A DNA stretch of 64,000 nucleotides, taken from the NCBI GenBank assembly GCA_034440575.1, contig JAOTOL010001660.1, positions 434,001 through 498,000 of the forward strand, in the 5' to 3' direction. The notes beneath the pieces were generated by a model that worked only from the letters and a program-made list of their open reading frames with translations, was not told the origin of the DNA and ran no database searches. Source of the DNA: Imbricaverruca yamaguchii. Its lineage: Eukaryota; Arthropoda; Thecostraca; Neoverrucidae. Below are positions 13,201-28,200 of this stretch, piece by piece. A program made the translations under genes and the position numbers. How positions within the stretch are numbered: the stretch's first letter is position 1; each line of letters starts with the position of its first letter.

Positions 13201-16200
13201 AAGTTTGAAGGCGGGGGTAGGGAGGACGCGTCTCCCGTCGTCTACGGCGGAGACGCTCGTGAGTGGTGTGTGGGATACATGCCACAGGCCCCACAATCAA
13301 TCGACGTCCATGAGTGGTGCACGGGACACATGTTAAAGGCCTCATACTCCATCGACTCACATGAGTGGTGCACGAGACACATGTTAAAGGCCTCATATTC
13401 CATCGACTCACATGAGTGGTGCACGAGACACATGTTAAAGGCCTCATATTCCATCGACTCACATGAGTGGTGCACGAGACACATGTTAAAGGTCTCATAT
13501 TCCATTGACGCACATGAGTGGTGCATGTGACACATGTTAAAGGCCTCATATTCCATAGACGCATATGGATGGTGTGTGGGATACATGTTACAGGCCCCAC
13601 AATCAATCGACGCACGTGAGTGATGCATGGGACACACGTTGCAGGTCTCATATTCCATCGACGCACATGAGTGGTGCATGGGACGCATGTTAAAGGCCTC
13701 AAGTTCCATTGCCGCACATGAGTTGTGTGTGGGATACATGCTACAGGCCTCATAATCAGTCGATGGCAGAAAGTGTCCTCATTTAACAACACTACTGAGG
13801 GAATGGGCGTAGCAGTCAAAAGGGCACGTAGAGCCACTTCCCCACCAGCTTCATATGCTGACCTTAGCTCCGCGATCGGGCATACAAACAAATCACCCGC
13901 TTCAGCCGAACCAATGTCAAAACTGTTTCAAATTAGTGCTAACTGTGCTGAGCAAAAACTGCCAGGAATAGGCTGGAAGTTAGTGCACACTCTTGCTTGC
14001 CGGAGTACTGCTAGCATGAGACACACTTCCACGTGGCGTGGCCCAACCTACTGGCATAGGATTTGTTCCTGACCCTGCTCCAAAAATAGTAGTGCATCTT
14101 GGAGCAATTTGGAGCAGTTCGGAGCAGGCTCGGTAAAAGCGAGCGCTGGAACGTCTGGAGTAACTTGGAGTAAAAATCAGCCGTTTGTGCTTGTATTATG
14201 GTTACATATATGACGCAGATGTCCAAAACGTGTTGACGCAGATGCCCAAAGCGCTTCGCAAATGTATCGTCAGCGTCACATTTGTGCTACTCCAACCTTG
14301 CTCCGAGCTGCCCCTGCGCTCGGCCGTAGCAAGATGGAGTAAGTTGGAGTATATTGGAGGTATTCCGTTCTGCTCCGAAAACGCACGGGGATACGGAGCA
14401 GCTACTCCAAGTTGCTCGTAGCAGCATGGAGCAGGGTCGGGAACAGACACATAGTGAACTTGGTGGAAGTCCACCGTACGCAGGGGAGACTGGAGGGATC
14501 TAGTGGTACATCTGTTGGCACATTTCGGCAACACCATACGCAGGGGAGGGTGAATGACATCTAGTGGTACATCTGTTGGGATATTGGGAGTCCACCGTAC
14601 GTAGGGGAAAGTGGTGGGAATCCAGTGGTACATCTGCTGGCACATATCGGCAGAAGCAGGCAGAAGTATCACCGCGAAACATCTACACAAGAGGACAAAT
14701 TCCACTCGTGTAGATGGATTCTCCTCGACACATTCTTGAAGCCGAGTCAAAATTATGACAAATTGTTTCTTATGTTGATGTTCGTGCTACCAGCTGAGAC
14801 ATTATAAAATTATTGCCCTCAGATCCTCTCATATTTCACAAATACTTCATATCACTGTGTGGCACAGCCAGGATTTATGAGGGGGCTCTACCGTCCAAAA
14901 ACATGATTTCACTGAGCGCTATCGGAAAATGTATTAATTGCTCGGTCGAAAACTTCACAAAATTTATCGTTCAGCGTGTTGCAAATTCACAAGTTCTAGC
15001 TAATCAAGTGCATTTTGTTTAAGGGGTAGGTCACGACCCACTGGCTGCGCCTCTGCTACTATTTCACCATACAAACCAAATAACACTGCTCATGTACTGA
15101 GGCTTAATGTGTCAAGACTTATCATCCTGGGTCGAAATCGTGCGATAACTGAGTTTGCCATACAAATGTGCCCGTCACATTCCTTGGTTGTGCAGGGACG
15201 TCAGATCGTCTCCCTTCGCAATCTATTCAATAGCTAGTGGAAGTCACTTCAGCTTCCCACACAGGTAGCGGTAACTCTAACCAGAACACGCCATCAGCCT
15301 GAAGTGCTCGGATCGTCTCGAGTTCGCCAGTATTACGACGTGACGCAATACACGAGTCGCCCTCGGCAGTGGCACTCGGGAAGAGAAGTCTGCAGCGCGG
15401 CAGCGCGCCAGAGCCGTTGGGACTCCTCCGACACCTGCTGCACGGGAAGTCCCACCTCGCCAACTGAAGCGCTGCTGGAAATGCCATTACAGGGTGGGTA
15501 ATCCCATGGGCGGCGCCTGGAACCGATCAATATTCAGTCTCCGAAGCGCCGTCTCGACGAAAGGTCGGCAATCGTCCAAGCCCGAGAGGGATCTCGTTTA
15601 ATGCCTCGCACGCGCATTATAAATAGAAAATTACCCTCTCAATGCCGGAGTTGGACGAATTGCATAACACCGACTGTCGGTAGACTGCCAAATTTGATAA
15701 ATTTGGACGCGGCGACAAAACAAAAACTGCACCTTGCTGAGAGCTGTGGCGGCTACGGGGCAGCTCGGCTGGTGTCCGTCAGCACCGGGTCGAGCGCGAG
15801 ACGACAGCGGGAGCGGAAGCATGTCAGGTTGGCTTCGTGCGTCTAGCCATATGGGAAAGCTGGCGGTATAACATCGAGATGGGCGCCGTGAACTGGATAG
15901 GAGAAATAACTGGAAGTCAATACTACTTTTCGAGTTGTATTTACCCACGGTACATACGTATATTATGCGCACATAATTACATACCTATGTTAGAATAGAA
16001 TAGACCACATTATATACAGTATCCATAACGCCGTGCTAAAACAAATTACATTTATAATAAGTAATACCAGTAAGATGCTCTTGTTTTTGGAAAATACGAC
16101 ACCAATCAGATTGTGAAGATTAGGCTCTTTTCGTTTTCATCAGGACAATTGATGGACAAGAAATAAAAGTGGCGGGTTTAAAAAAATAATACAATGCTGC

Positions 16201-19200
16201 AGATTTGATTACAGACATTCAACCGGGGAAATCACCGAGACCAATAAAATATGTGTTCAGGAAAAAGCACAAGAGGTCCCGAGAGAAAATTCCCGTCGGG
16301 CCCCGAAATCGCACACATGGTTCCGGACAGTAGCGCCGGGGCCTCAACAAAGTCGTGATAAGGCCAACAAATCCCTTCCAATATGTGCACTTTCGTTTAT
16401 TACTAGAAGAATGGACACATCCACACCACAATTCTGGAGGGATAACTCATACTACTCGCATAGATAGCAGACCCTCAAGAATCTCAACTCAATTATTTAT
16501 AATCAAATGAATGATGGTCGAAGAAATCACTGGTTATCTGTTGTTTGGAGTAGACAAAAAGCCACTTCTAATTCTATACCATCTCAACTGCCTATTTGAA
16601 TAACCTGGATAAACTGAAATTATATTTCTTAAATAGTGATAAAAGCCAACCTGTGACTGTCACTGTCCCATCAAATCAAAGCTCTTCTTGTGGCAAGCAG
16701 TTACGACAGCGACAGCTGACGACATGGGAACAGCGCCGTCCAGTGTGTGCCACAGGGTGGCAATCCACACTGCCGTGTGGCTGACCAGATGACAATAGTT
16801 CCGGCGGATGTCATGCCCCACAAACAGCTTGACGTCACGTGTCCGACACGTGCCGGACGGTGAGGCCGCGAGATTTCGCCCGGAGGTGGGATGAGATCAC
16901 GACGGCGGGAGCTCGCCGGAGGCGCGGTGACGTCACGACGGCGTTCGCTGATTGGCCGCCGGCCGCAATATCAGCGGCCGGCCCAGCCGAGGCGGCGCAG
17001 TGTACGGCGGTACGGCGCCAGTCGGACAGGTGCGCAGCGTCGAGGTGGCGTCACGCGTCCGAGCGCACACACACACATACAGACACGCACACACGCGGGA
17101 GCCGCCTGGATCGCGCCGGGAATCGTCGCGCCGACGTTCTTTCTGCAGGCGCAGTTGACGCAGACCGCTCGCCGCGGGTCGCCGGAGAGGAGTCATCGTC
17201 GGCGGATCGCCATGCCGCTGGAGAAGGCGCTGGTGGTGGCGGCGCTGGTCGTGATTTGCAGCGGTCTGCCGGCCAGAGTCGGCAGCGGTATATACTTCCC
17301 CGGGCGCAGGGTGGCGGGCGCTGCTCGGACAGAACTACCGAGCCGCAGTCGAGTGCGGCCGGCGGGCGTCGGAGCCTCGTCCTCGGCGGTCGCCGCGGCC
17401 GGAGTGCGGTCCGGAGCATGGGCTGCCGGCGGCGCCGCACACTCCCGGCGAACACTGGCGGCGGCCACACACCGTGGCGAGGCTCGAGTCGTGACGGGCG
17501 ACGCGCCCCCAACACAGGCCGACCACGCTGTCGGCGGCGTCGAGCGCCATGCAGGCCACACACGCATCCGCCCTCGTCTTCGATGCGACCGCGGGTCGAG
17601 CGCCGCACCGCCGGACACCGGTGCGCCGCCGAAACCCCAACGTCGACACCGCCAGCGCGCAGGCGTCGGCGCGAGCTTCCCACGGCGTCGTCACCGTCGA
17701 TGTTGCCCAACAGCGACGACCGCAAGGTGGGCCGTCGCCGGCGGCCGCCGCCGAGTCCGTCGTCGACGACACGCCGCCTCGGTCGGGCATCATCCACTTC
17801 GATGAGCGTCCGACGCGGCGGCGGCGGTTCCCGCTGCCGCGGTGCGGCGGCCGGCCGTTCCAGGCCTACCACAACGCCAGCGGCGACTGCCAGAAGCTGT
17901 GGACGGCCGACGTCTGCCAGGCCGGCTACTGGTTCGTCGTCGACTACAACAGCGGAGAGGCCGGCTGCCGGCCTCGGCCGTGCCGCCGGGACCGGCACGT
18001 GCTGGTGGACGCCCGCTGTCGACCGGTCAACGCCAGCGGGCTCTGCGCCGACGGCATGCGCGTCGCCATCGACGAGTACGGCCACGGCGTGTGCGACTGC
18101 GAGGCCGGCTTCGTGTTCTGGCCGCGCCACGGCCGCTGCTACCCGGCGTACAGGCGCGGCCCGTGCGCCGCCGGCCAGCACCTGGTCGTCGCCGACAGCC
18201 AGCCGACCGTCCAGTGCCAGCCGTCCAGCTGTCCAGACGGACAGGCGCTCTGGCCTGACCCCACCGCCGACGACGGCCCGCCGGCGACGACGACCGCCGG
18301 GCGGGCGACGACAGAGCCGGCCGGCGTCTCGTGCTACCCTCTGAACACGACCGCCGGCAGTCCTTGTCCGGGCGGCAAGCTGGAGGTGGACCCTTATACT
18401 CTGCAGCTCGAGTGTCAGGTGCTGGTGCTTTTTGGGATTTTCAATCCGCCGATGGTGCCCTGCTCCGCCGGCAGCATGCGCGACTTCAACGGCAACTGCC
18501 GCCTAGAGCTGTTCCAGAAGTTTCGCACCACTCTCTTTCGGTCCGGCCGGCCAGCAGACACGAGCGTGTGGTCCGACGAATGCGTCTTGACCATCAGCGG
18601 CTCGTGTGTCGGCACCGTGCAGACGGCCACTGCCGGAACCGGCCTAGCTGCTGTCGGAGCAGGCCCAGCCACCTCCGCCACCTCCGCCACCTCCGGCACC
18701 TCCGGCCGCCCGGCTGTCGCCACCTCCGCCACCTCCGCCACCTCCGGCACCTCCAGCACGGCTCCTGCCACCATCTCCAAGCCACCGCTGCTGTTCAGCT
18801 CAGCTGCGGCCCGGTCAGGCCGAAGCCTCGGACGCTGACCGAGGGCGTCCTTGTCGCGACGGCGCAGGAGCTCCGAGCGGGAGTGGTCAGACTGCCTCGC
18901 ACTCGTAACCACTCAATTTCCGACGAGGAAGCACTCCGGCCAGCAGCAAGAGGTCGTCAGTACAAAACCTCTGTCTTGACAATGCTGCTTCCCCGCCGGA
19001 TGGGCAGCTACAGTTCGACTTATGAAGCTGACCCCAAGAGTGGCGGTAGATGTGAGGTGTTGGTGAAAAAAACATTTAGGTGCACGTCACCTAGTACTCG
19101 CTTTGTGTGATATCAAGCTTTGTCTGTGATATGGTTTGGTGTGAACAATACAAACAAAATCGTGTATGAAATGTACACGAGGCTAATGCTTTTTGTGATG

Positions 19201-22200
19201 TCATATTGTCGTTACGCCAGAAACACGGACCAATTACGTGCGAGCGAACTCTCTCTTGGTGAAGAAAACTTGCAAATGTATTTTTGATGACACCATGCAT
19301 ATGAGCCAAACAAGGCTGTCGAAAAGCTACGCAATCTGATAGGCAAGCCAGAAGTTAGGCACAAGTTTCTTGGACTAGTAAAAGGTTTTTTTTCATGCAC
19401 ATACATTGAAAATGTACACCTACATCTGCGCCTGGGACGCCATCTGGTCGGAAATCTAGAACTCGGACCTAGCGAGTCTGACTTCGAAAGTAAGCTCGAT
19501 GATAACAGCTGTATGTCAAATTCAGCAGTCTTCAAACACCAAGTTTTCCGAGCAGTTGACCGCTCTGGTCAATATCGCCAGCCAGCTTCAATTACGATAA
19601 GTAATTGGCCCTTTATGATAGCTATGACAAATTCTAATCTGCGTTTAAAAAATAACGTAATCATTTGTGCTCTGATTCCCTGAGCTACGGCTGAAATATG
19701 TCAGGAAAGCCAAGAAGCAAGCTTGTCTCCGATGAGCATACTCTGGACGCGTCGCAGTCTTCGGAGTGCTGTAAATAATTGATTCTTTGTTCTTTCTTGC
19801 GAGTATGATATTAAAAGACAAGGGCACATCGGCACCTGCCTCCAGTATGGGTGCAGGAACGCACGGACCGCTAGGGTGCAACGCCGTCCATAAATACAGA
19901 TATTTTACAATACTTTACATCCGCATCACGGCGCCAAGACAGGAAGCAACTGAAAAGAGTCTCGCTTCCCACCCCCCATCTGAAACTCACACGTCCGCCG
20001 CTACCGAATTCCACTCCTTGGATCTTACTCAGTTGGAGTACAGCGACATTTACAAATATATGGAGCTGCAGCCGCGTACGGTGCTGCACAGTAGACGCCA
20101 TTAGAACTGTAAACAATCCGTTTCTAAAATAGAGATAATTTAAGATCTTCGTCAGCGTTAAGATGGAATCGCACCATCTGGAAATGACGCATTTTCATAT
20201 TTATTCATAATACGTGTACTTCACACCCATAACATAAAAGGTACAAGGGAAAACATTCATCCACAGGATACATACTAGCACTTCCTCCCCAAAATTCTAT
20301 ATTTGCTGGTAATACAATGGTAAATTTGTTGTATCGGAAAACTCTTCACGCCCGCGACATTGTGCCAGATGTGGCCAGATGAGCTAGCTGTTTCTGTGAA
20401 GCGAGTACTTTTAACGTGTGTTTTCAAATAGTGGCGCTATTTGAATATGTTGGTTCAGTTTTATATTGAATGTATTACGTCATAGTTACAACTTTCGGAA
20501 CATTTACATTTACATCTACAGATAAACTATAGATATTAATAATCGGCATTGCATGCAAATGCTTATTAACTACGAAGCGGGCTGTTGTCTACATCGACAG
20601 AAACGAGGCTCTCCGTCCGACCAAAAGGCCATACGAACATCGGAAACCGAAGAGTGTGACCAGATCACCTCCAGATATAGATAAATTTCTGACTCTGCCA
20701 AACGTGTACGAAAAACTCACAGCAAAAATAAACTCCGTCATAAGATGTATAAAGTTAAGCGAGCGTGTCGCCCGGGCGAACACCACAGCCGTAGCTTACT
20801 CGTTAGGTCCGACATCTCCCAGCCTCAATGCTCAGCGGGAACCCGGCGGTGCCTCAGCGTGTTTAGCCGGAGTGGCTGGAAAATGTCACCTATCTGGGCT
20901 AGTGCACCGGATTAGTAGTAATATTTATACCGACAGCGACCAACAGGTCAACTACATTGGCGAGACAGCTCGCCCCGATTGGGTACGTTTTAATGAGCAT
21001 CGACGCGATCCAAAGAAAACAGGACGTTTGACACAACGAGGTGAGGCCATTTTAGAGAAGCCTACAGCAGTAGCAGCATGACTTCTGTCACCGTACCTTT
21101 CGCCTCGGATATCATTAAAACATGCAAAGGCCACACTGGGCGCAAAATCATTGACTAAATGTACATTCACGGAATTCAGACCCAAGTCAAATTAACTATT
21201 TGTCCTGGCGCTTGGTGACCTGGACGAGTGGAGTGTAATCTCATAGTAAATTATATGTATGTTAACTTTTGGCATTCATGGCAGAACTCTTATGTAATCT
21301 TTACGTTTACGGTCACGTACGGCCATTTTTCAATGCATCGCATAATGTCACTTGTTTCAATGTATGCACACATGGGTTGTACCCGAAGTATAATAAGCTT
21401 GATCAAGCTTACGAATCATCAGAAGAAAAGTCTTCCTAAAAGTGCGTACTGCGGATTGGAGATATTGTTCAAAGCATTGTTCAAGTGGTCTCTGCATTGC
21501 TACTAATCCGCCCGGTCAATGCCAGGCGGGTAACGGCTATCGGGGTTGTGAACCAGTCAGGCGCGCACCCAGGATTTTTCCATGGGGGTGGGGGGGGGGG
21601 GGCGGACCGACAATGGCACTTGGCCGGCTCCAAAAAGGCACTTTGCGGTCCGGGGCACACTGGAAGGCTTGTTGACCGGGGGAGGCGTTAAAAAAAATTG
21701 GGGGCCAAAAGGGCAGTTTTGGCACAGGCGGGGCACACGAGACAGGTCATTTCTGGGCTAAATTTGGGACATTCCGGCCAAGAGGGCACTTTCGTCTCAT
21801 TGGGGGCCGGGCCCCCTGGGCCCCCTCCGGTGCGCCTATGGAACCAGTTGTCGCGAAGCGAGACAAACCCTAAACTATGACTGCCAAGCGAAACTTCTCT
21901 ACATTATGGAGTCTGCCTTATGGAGTGATCTTTTGTAGTAGCTTCCAGAAAAATCTTACGAAGTGGCATAGAAGGTGTTGGAGCTAGATGCGCTCAAATG
22001 TGGTTCTGGTACCACTCATCTCAAAATAACTTCTACTCGTCGGAATGCTTACATTTGTCGATTAAGAAATATTGGGGCAAGGTGACACGTGACACCACCT
22101 CTTCGACACGATATGTCTTCCAACTCAAATTGCCGGGCCATCGCTGGCAAGAAAGGCCAAGAGTGTCCTTGCAGGCAGGACACCCTGTCAGCAGGTTACA

Positions 22201-25200
22201 GGTCTACAGCCGATGAGTGGTGGCACACTGCCTTGTAGTCCTGCAGGAGTCACCCCACCAGCAGGTTACAGCTCTACAGCTGATAGTGGTGGCACCCTGT
22301 CCTGTGCTTTACAGCTGATGAGTGGTGGCACACTGCCCTGTGCTCTACAGCTGATGAGTGGTGGCACATTGCCCTGTAGTCCTACAGGGAGTCACCCCAC
22401 CAGCAGGTTACAGCTCTACAGCTGGCGGTTGGTGGTCATCCACTGCTCTCGAGTCCTACAGACCTGCAGATCCGTAGTGGCGCAGCCACCGTCGAGCGGT
22501 AGCTGAGCGCTCAACAGCCAAAGCAGCGACTGCCGGCCTACGAACAACATAAATATAACTGGACAGTGTTTATGCAGATCGTTTGGACCACACACCGCGC
22601 AATGGCGCGTCTCACCACCGTCTGGGTGGCACATCACGTAATGGCGCGTCTCACCACCGTCTGGGCGACACCACCACGTAATGGCGCGTCTCACCACCGT
22701 CTGGGTGGCACATCACGTAATGGCGCGTCTCACCACCGTCTGGGTGGCACATCACGTAATGGCGCGTCTCACCACCGTCTGGGTGGCACATCACGTAATG
22801 GCGCGTCTCACCACCGTCTGGGTGGCACATCACGTAATGGCGCGTCTCACCACCGTCTGGGTGGCACATCACGTAATGGCGCGTCTCACCACCGTCTGGG
22901 TGGCACATACGCAATGGCGCGTTTCACCACCGTCTGGGTGGCACATACGTAATGGCGCGTCTCACCACCGTCTGGGTGGCACATAACGTAATGGCGCGTC
23001 TCACCACCTTGGGCATCACGTAATGGCGCGTCTCACCACCGTCTGGGTGGCACATAACGTAATGGCGCGTCTCACCACCGTCTGGGTGGCACATCACGTA
23101 ATGGCGCGTTTCCCACCGTCTGGGCGACACCACCACTAATGGCGCGTCTAACCACCGTCTGGGTGGCACATCACGTAATGGCGCGTCTCACCACCGTCTG
23201 GGTGGCACATAACGTAATGGCGCGTCTCACCACCGTCTGGGTGGCGCATCACGTAATGGCGCGTCTCACCACCGTCTTGGTGGCACATCACGTATGGGTG
23301 TTGTGGGGGTGATACGTAATGGCGCGTCTCACCACCGTCTGGGTGGCGCATCACGTAATGGCGCGTCTCACCACCGTCTGGGCGACACCACCACGTAATG
23401 ACGGTCTCACCACCGTCTGGGTGGCACATCACGTAATGGCGCGTCTCACCACCGTCTGGGTGGCACATCACGTAATGGCGCGTCTCACCACCGTCTGGGT
23501 GGCATACGTAATGACGCATCTCACCACCGTCTGGGTGGCACATAACGTAATGGCGCGTCTCACCACCGTCTGAGTGGCGCATCACGTAATGGCGCGTCTC
23601 ACCACCGTCTGGGTGGCACATCACGTAATGGCGCGTCTCACCACCGTCTGGGTGGCACATAACGTAATGGCGCGTCTCACCACTGTCTGGGTGGCACATC
23701 ACGTAATGGCGCGTCTCACCACCGTCTGGGCGACACCACCACGTAATGGCGCGTCTCACCACCGTCTGGGTGGCGCATCACGTAATGGCGCGTCTCACCA
23801 CCGTCTCAGTGACACATCACGTAATGGCGCGTCTCACCACCGTCTGGGTGGCGCATCACGTAATGGCGCGTCTCACCACCGTCTTGGTGCACATCACGAA
23901 TGGCGTCTCACCACCGTCTGGGTGGCACATCACTAGTGGCGCGTCTCACCACCGTCTCAGTGGACATCACGTAATGGCGCGTCTCACCACCGTCTGGGTG
24001 GCGCATCACGTAATGGCGCGTCTCACCACCGTCTGGGCGACACCACCACGTAATGGCGCGTCTCACCACCGTCTGGGTGGCGCATCACGTAATGGCGCGT
24101 CTCACCACCGTCTCAGTGACACATCACGTAATGGCGCGTCTCACCACCGTCTGGGTGGCCATGTTCCTACATACGTAATGGCGCGTCTCACCACCGTCTG
24201 AGTGGCGCATCACGTAATGGCGCGTCTCACCACCGTCTGAGTGGCACATCACGTAATGGCGCGTCTCACCACCGTCTGGGTGGCACATCACGTAATGGCG
24301 CGTCTCACCACCGTCTGGGTGGCACATCACGTAATGGCGCATCTCACCACCGTCTGGGCGACACCACCACGTAATGGCGCGTCTCACCACCGTCTGAGTG
24401 GCACATAACGTAATGGCGCGTCTCACCACTGTCTGGGTGGCACATAACGTAATGGCGCGTCTCACCACCGTCTGGGTGGCGCATCACGTAACGGTGCGTC
24501 TCACCACCGTCTGGGTGGCACATCACCTAGTGGCGCGTCTCACCACCGTCTCAGTGGCACATCACGTAATGGCGCGTCTCACCACCGTTGGCCCCCACGT
24601 AATGGCGCGTCTCACCACCGTCTGGGTGGCGTACACGAATGGCGCGTCTCACCACCGTCTGGGTGGCGCATCACGTAATGGCGCGTCTCACCACCGTCTC
24701 AGTGGCACATCACCTAGTGGCGCGTCTCACCACCGTCTCAGTGGACATCACGTAATGGCGCGTCTCACCACCGTCTGAGTGACACATCACGTAATGGCGC
24801 GTCTCACTACCGTCTGAGTGGCGCATCACGTAATGGCGCGTCTCACCACCGTCTGGGTGGCGCATCACGTAACGGTGCGTCTCACCACCGTCGCACAGGA
24901 AGCTGCCACTGGCACTGTGAACAGCCTCTCCGGTCCCGAGCCGCCATTTCCTCGCTGGATCTGAGTCGGGAAGTTCTGACGTTCCCAGTCCAGCGATCCG
25001 GGCGGAGCCTGTCTGTCGCCAGTATCATGCTATCACACCTGCAGCCAGACACACACAGGTCTAGCGTATCCGACATCCAGGTGTGAAGTTAAATATGGGG
25101 TAAAAAAGAATCGATGTAAGGCATAACGAATCGCATCAGGAGAGTCGGTGCCTCACCAAGCCAGGTGAACTCTTGGTAAGAGCATGCAGTCTCGCCTGCA

Positions 25201-28200
25201 CAAATTCTTCTGCCAATTCACACGCGGAACGCGGGTTCGTGACACAGGGCCGAATCGCCCTCCCTGGTATAATGCCGACCTAACACAATGCCGAGCTGTG
25301 CAAGAGTATCGTGTGTCAATAGTCAACTGAGTCAACTGAGTACTATCGGCATCATCCGGCGTAAAGCCTGCCGCCCACCGCGCTGTTTGATTGATTATTT
25401 TGGCTTAAGGGCCCGCCCACCGCGCTATTGCACCGTGCGATTATCCAGCCGATCCGGGCGGCCGCTCTAGTGGATTCAGCCAGCTGCTCCAGCGGATCCA
25501 GGCAGCTGCTCCGGCGGATCCAGGCAGCTGCTCCAGTCGATTCAGACAGATGTTTCAGTCACTCCAGCCAGATGTTCCAGTCGATCCAGCCAGACGTTCA
25601 AATCAATCCAGGCAGATGTCCCAGCCGATCGATGCAGCTGTTCCAGTCGATCCAGGCAGAAATTTTGCAACTCGTAAACAACTGACAAAAACGTACGTGC
25701 ACCACGACCAGATTGGACGGATGCTATTCATGGTCGGCGACCACTGAGAGACAAAGGTACACCGAGTGTGAACAGCGAGTGATACGGAAAGATCGATTCG
25801 CTTTTCAGGTTATAAGTAGCCATGACGAGGGGGCTAAGCGGCGGTTGCCCAACTACGCATCACTTTGCACTCGTCCCCCGTGTGCCTCCATCCGATGCTG
25901 CTGACGTGACAATGCCAATCATCGCTGGAAGTAATAGTGTGTTTACGCTCAACACACTGTGAGCTACCATAGGGGTGGCGAAGCCTGTAACTGGTCCCAG
26001 TGGCATTGCGTGACATTTCAGCCGTGTAGAGGCGGACTGAAAACAACAGACGCAAGCAAACAGTTCGGGCTAAATGGAAGCCAACACTGCAATGCCTTAA
26101 GGTGAATGGACACACGCCAACTTCTTGATTATTAAACAGGGTCAGGCTTAACAGTATATGAGAAATATGGTGTTGATTGTGATTAGAAGCAAAAGTTCAT
26201 GAGGGGAGCGGAGAGAAAAAAGCATGAGTGAATGAGGTATGGTATTTTGGAGAAAAAAGCATGCATTATCGGTGTTCCAATTTTCGGTTCGGCTATAGGT
26301 AGAGCTTTAGTACTCAAATTTTCTTGGACCATTCATTAAGTGACGAGTAATTAAACCGTTTCACAATGGAAATCAAGTATATGAAATATACCAGATGTTA
26401 GAAACATGCTGGTACGCAGCGGCAGCCACGTAGAAACGAATTCAGTTCAATAGAACCAAACTAGCTTAACCGTCTGTGGTTCAAACGTATAATGTGTGCT
26501 CGTAATACAATCCTACAAAGGAGCAAAACGCAGCCATCATCAGCATGGCATGTCGCTGCTCCAGAGGCTCGTCCCCGGCACACTGTTGGAGTAAATGAAA
26601 GGCTAGCATGTCAAGAGTGCCTCTAGGATGGAGCCGATGTCCCTCTGATATGAAACCAGTGATAAATTATTCGTGCAATGAGGTGGGATATACCACCTAT
26701 TGGACAGTGACGAGACATCCTTCCCAAAGAAGTGTCGACATCGTGCCTCTTGATGTGTGTTTATGAAGTCCCCATGCCTTGTTTCTGATGGTGGTTTATG
26801 TAAGTATCATTTCCATGCTAACCATTACATATTGTGATACGTAAACATCTTGTATCTAACGCGAATTCAAGTAAAGATATTACGCATCATATGGTCTACT
26901 GTGTAATATAATTTGCTGATAGTATGCATTCTTATCATTCTCATCAACATAAGTATCCCTATATTAGGTATGTCCCAAGATAAACGAAAAATTGCACATA
27001 GGTATTGTAGGCTATAGGTTCAAAATTTTGTTTGAAGGACTTGAATGCTAAAAGGCGTAAAAAACCTTATGCTCATAATAAAACAAAAATAGATCCAAAT
27101 TCGCACTGTATATATTTCGTCCACGGGCCTTCCTGAACCTTAGTTGAGGAAGGCCGATGGCCGAAATATACCCAGTGCGAATTTTAATATATTTCTTTGC
27201 TTTATTATGAGCATCAGGTTCGGTTACGCACTTTTCTAGCTCACAATCATGCTCAATGCTGCACTGCACCTAGTCAGACTTGAACCATATTTGACCAGTC
27301 TGTCCATTGGAGGTCCGGAGAGGCTCAAGCGTGTCGCGGGTACATTAGAACAAACAAGCGCATTGCATGCACTTGATACAGAGCTATATAGATGTAATGA
27401 TTAGTGCAACGGTAAATAACCAATCACACAGTTCGTGGGCATCGTTTACTATCGACATGCCCAATGTTAGCTCTCATCAATACTGTTATTCCGTCTACCA
27501 GCGCTTGAGCTTCGGTGTAGTTCAGTTCCCGGAGACTAGTTCTGGTCCACACTGCCTGCATCACTGCATGGTGTTAGTTCAACCTTAGGCTCATCAGAAG
27601 TCAGGTCACCACCACCAAATACTGCTCGGATTTTAGACACTTCCACCTCAACCACCTTTTTGGGCGCTGCATGACCAACGCAGTCGATGCGCCCTTAAAT
27701 TCCAATAACCAACCAACCTCCACCACCTTACCACCTCCACCAGCATTTGAGCTTCTGGTCAGGCCACCAGCGAACGCTCACCGTTCCCCAACCGGATTAC
27801 AAGTCAAGACTTAGCCAGTCATTTGTGGTTAAATGTAGACCGACTGTTGCGCTCAGACCGGGCCCAGTTAGTTAGTTATTAGGGCTTAAGGGCGCATCGA
27901 CTACATTGGTCATGTAGCGCCCTCAGACCGGGCCCACGGCCCACCAGTCGGATCAGACCACAAGGTATCACCTCCTGGTGGAAATGAGTTCAGGTGGAAT
28001 CGCAGGTCAGCGTTTGGCAGCGGTACTTACGGTGGGCGTGTCCGGGTTCCAGGTCAGGCCAGCAGCTGCCACCAGCCCGGGCAGGGAGAACACACCGTGA
28101 CTGAGGTCGCCGTCTGACCGCCAGTCAGCCACCACCATTCCAACTCCCATCTGCCACATAAACACACACCGTTACTGGGGTCTCCGTCTGACCGCCAGTC

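Noticed and set aside
16839..18344. A 501-codon plus-strand frame and a 376-codon minus-strand frame across the GC-rich gene
   Set aside because: High GC suppresses stops; the cysteine-rich frame and the signal peptide frame are the supported ones.
22566..24778. Repeating Ala-Arg-Leu-Thr-Thr-Val and Gly-Glu-Thr-Arg-His-Tyr proteins
   Set aside because: 39-bp minisatellite artefacts on opposite strands.
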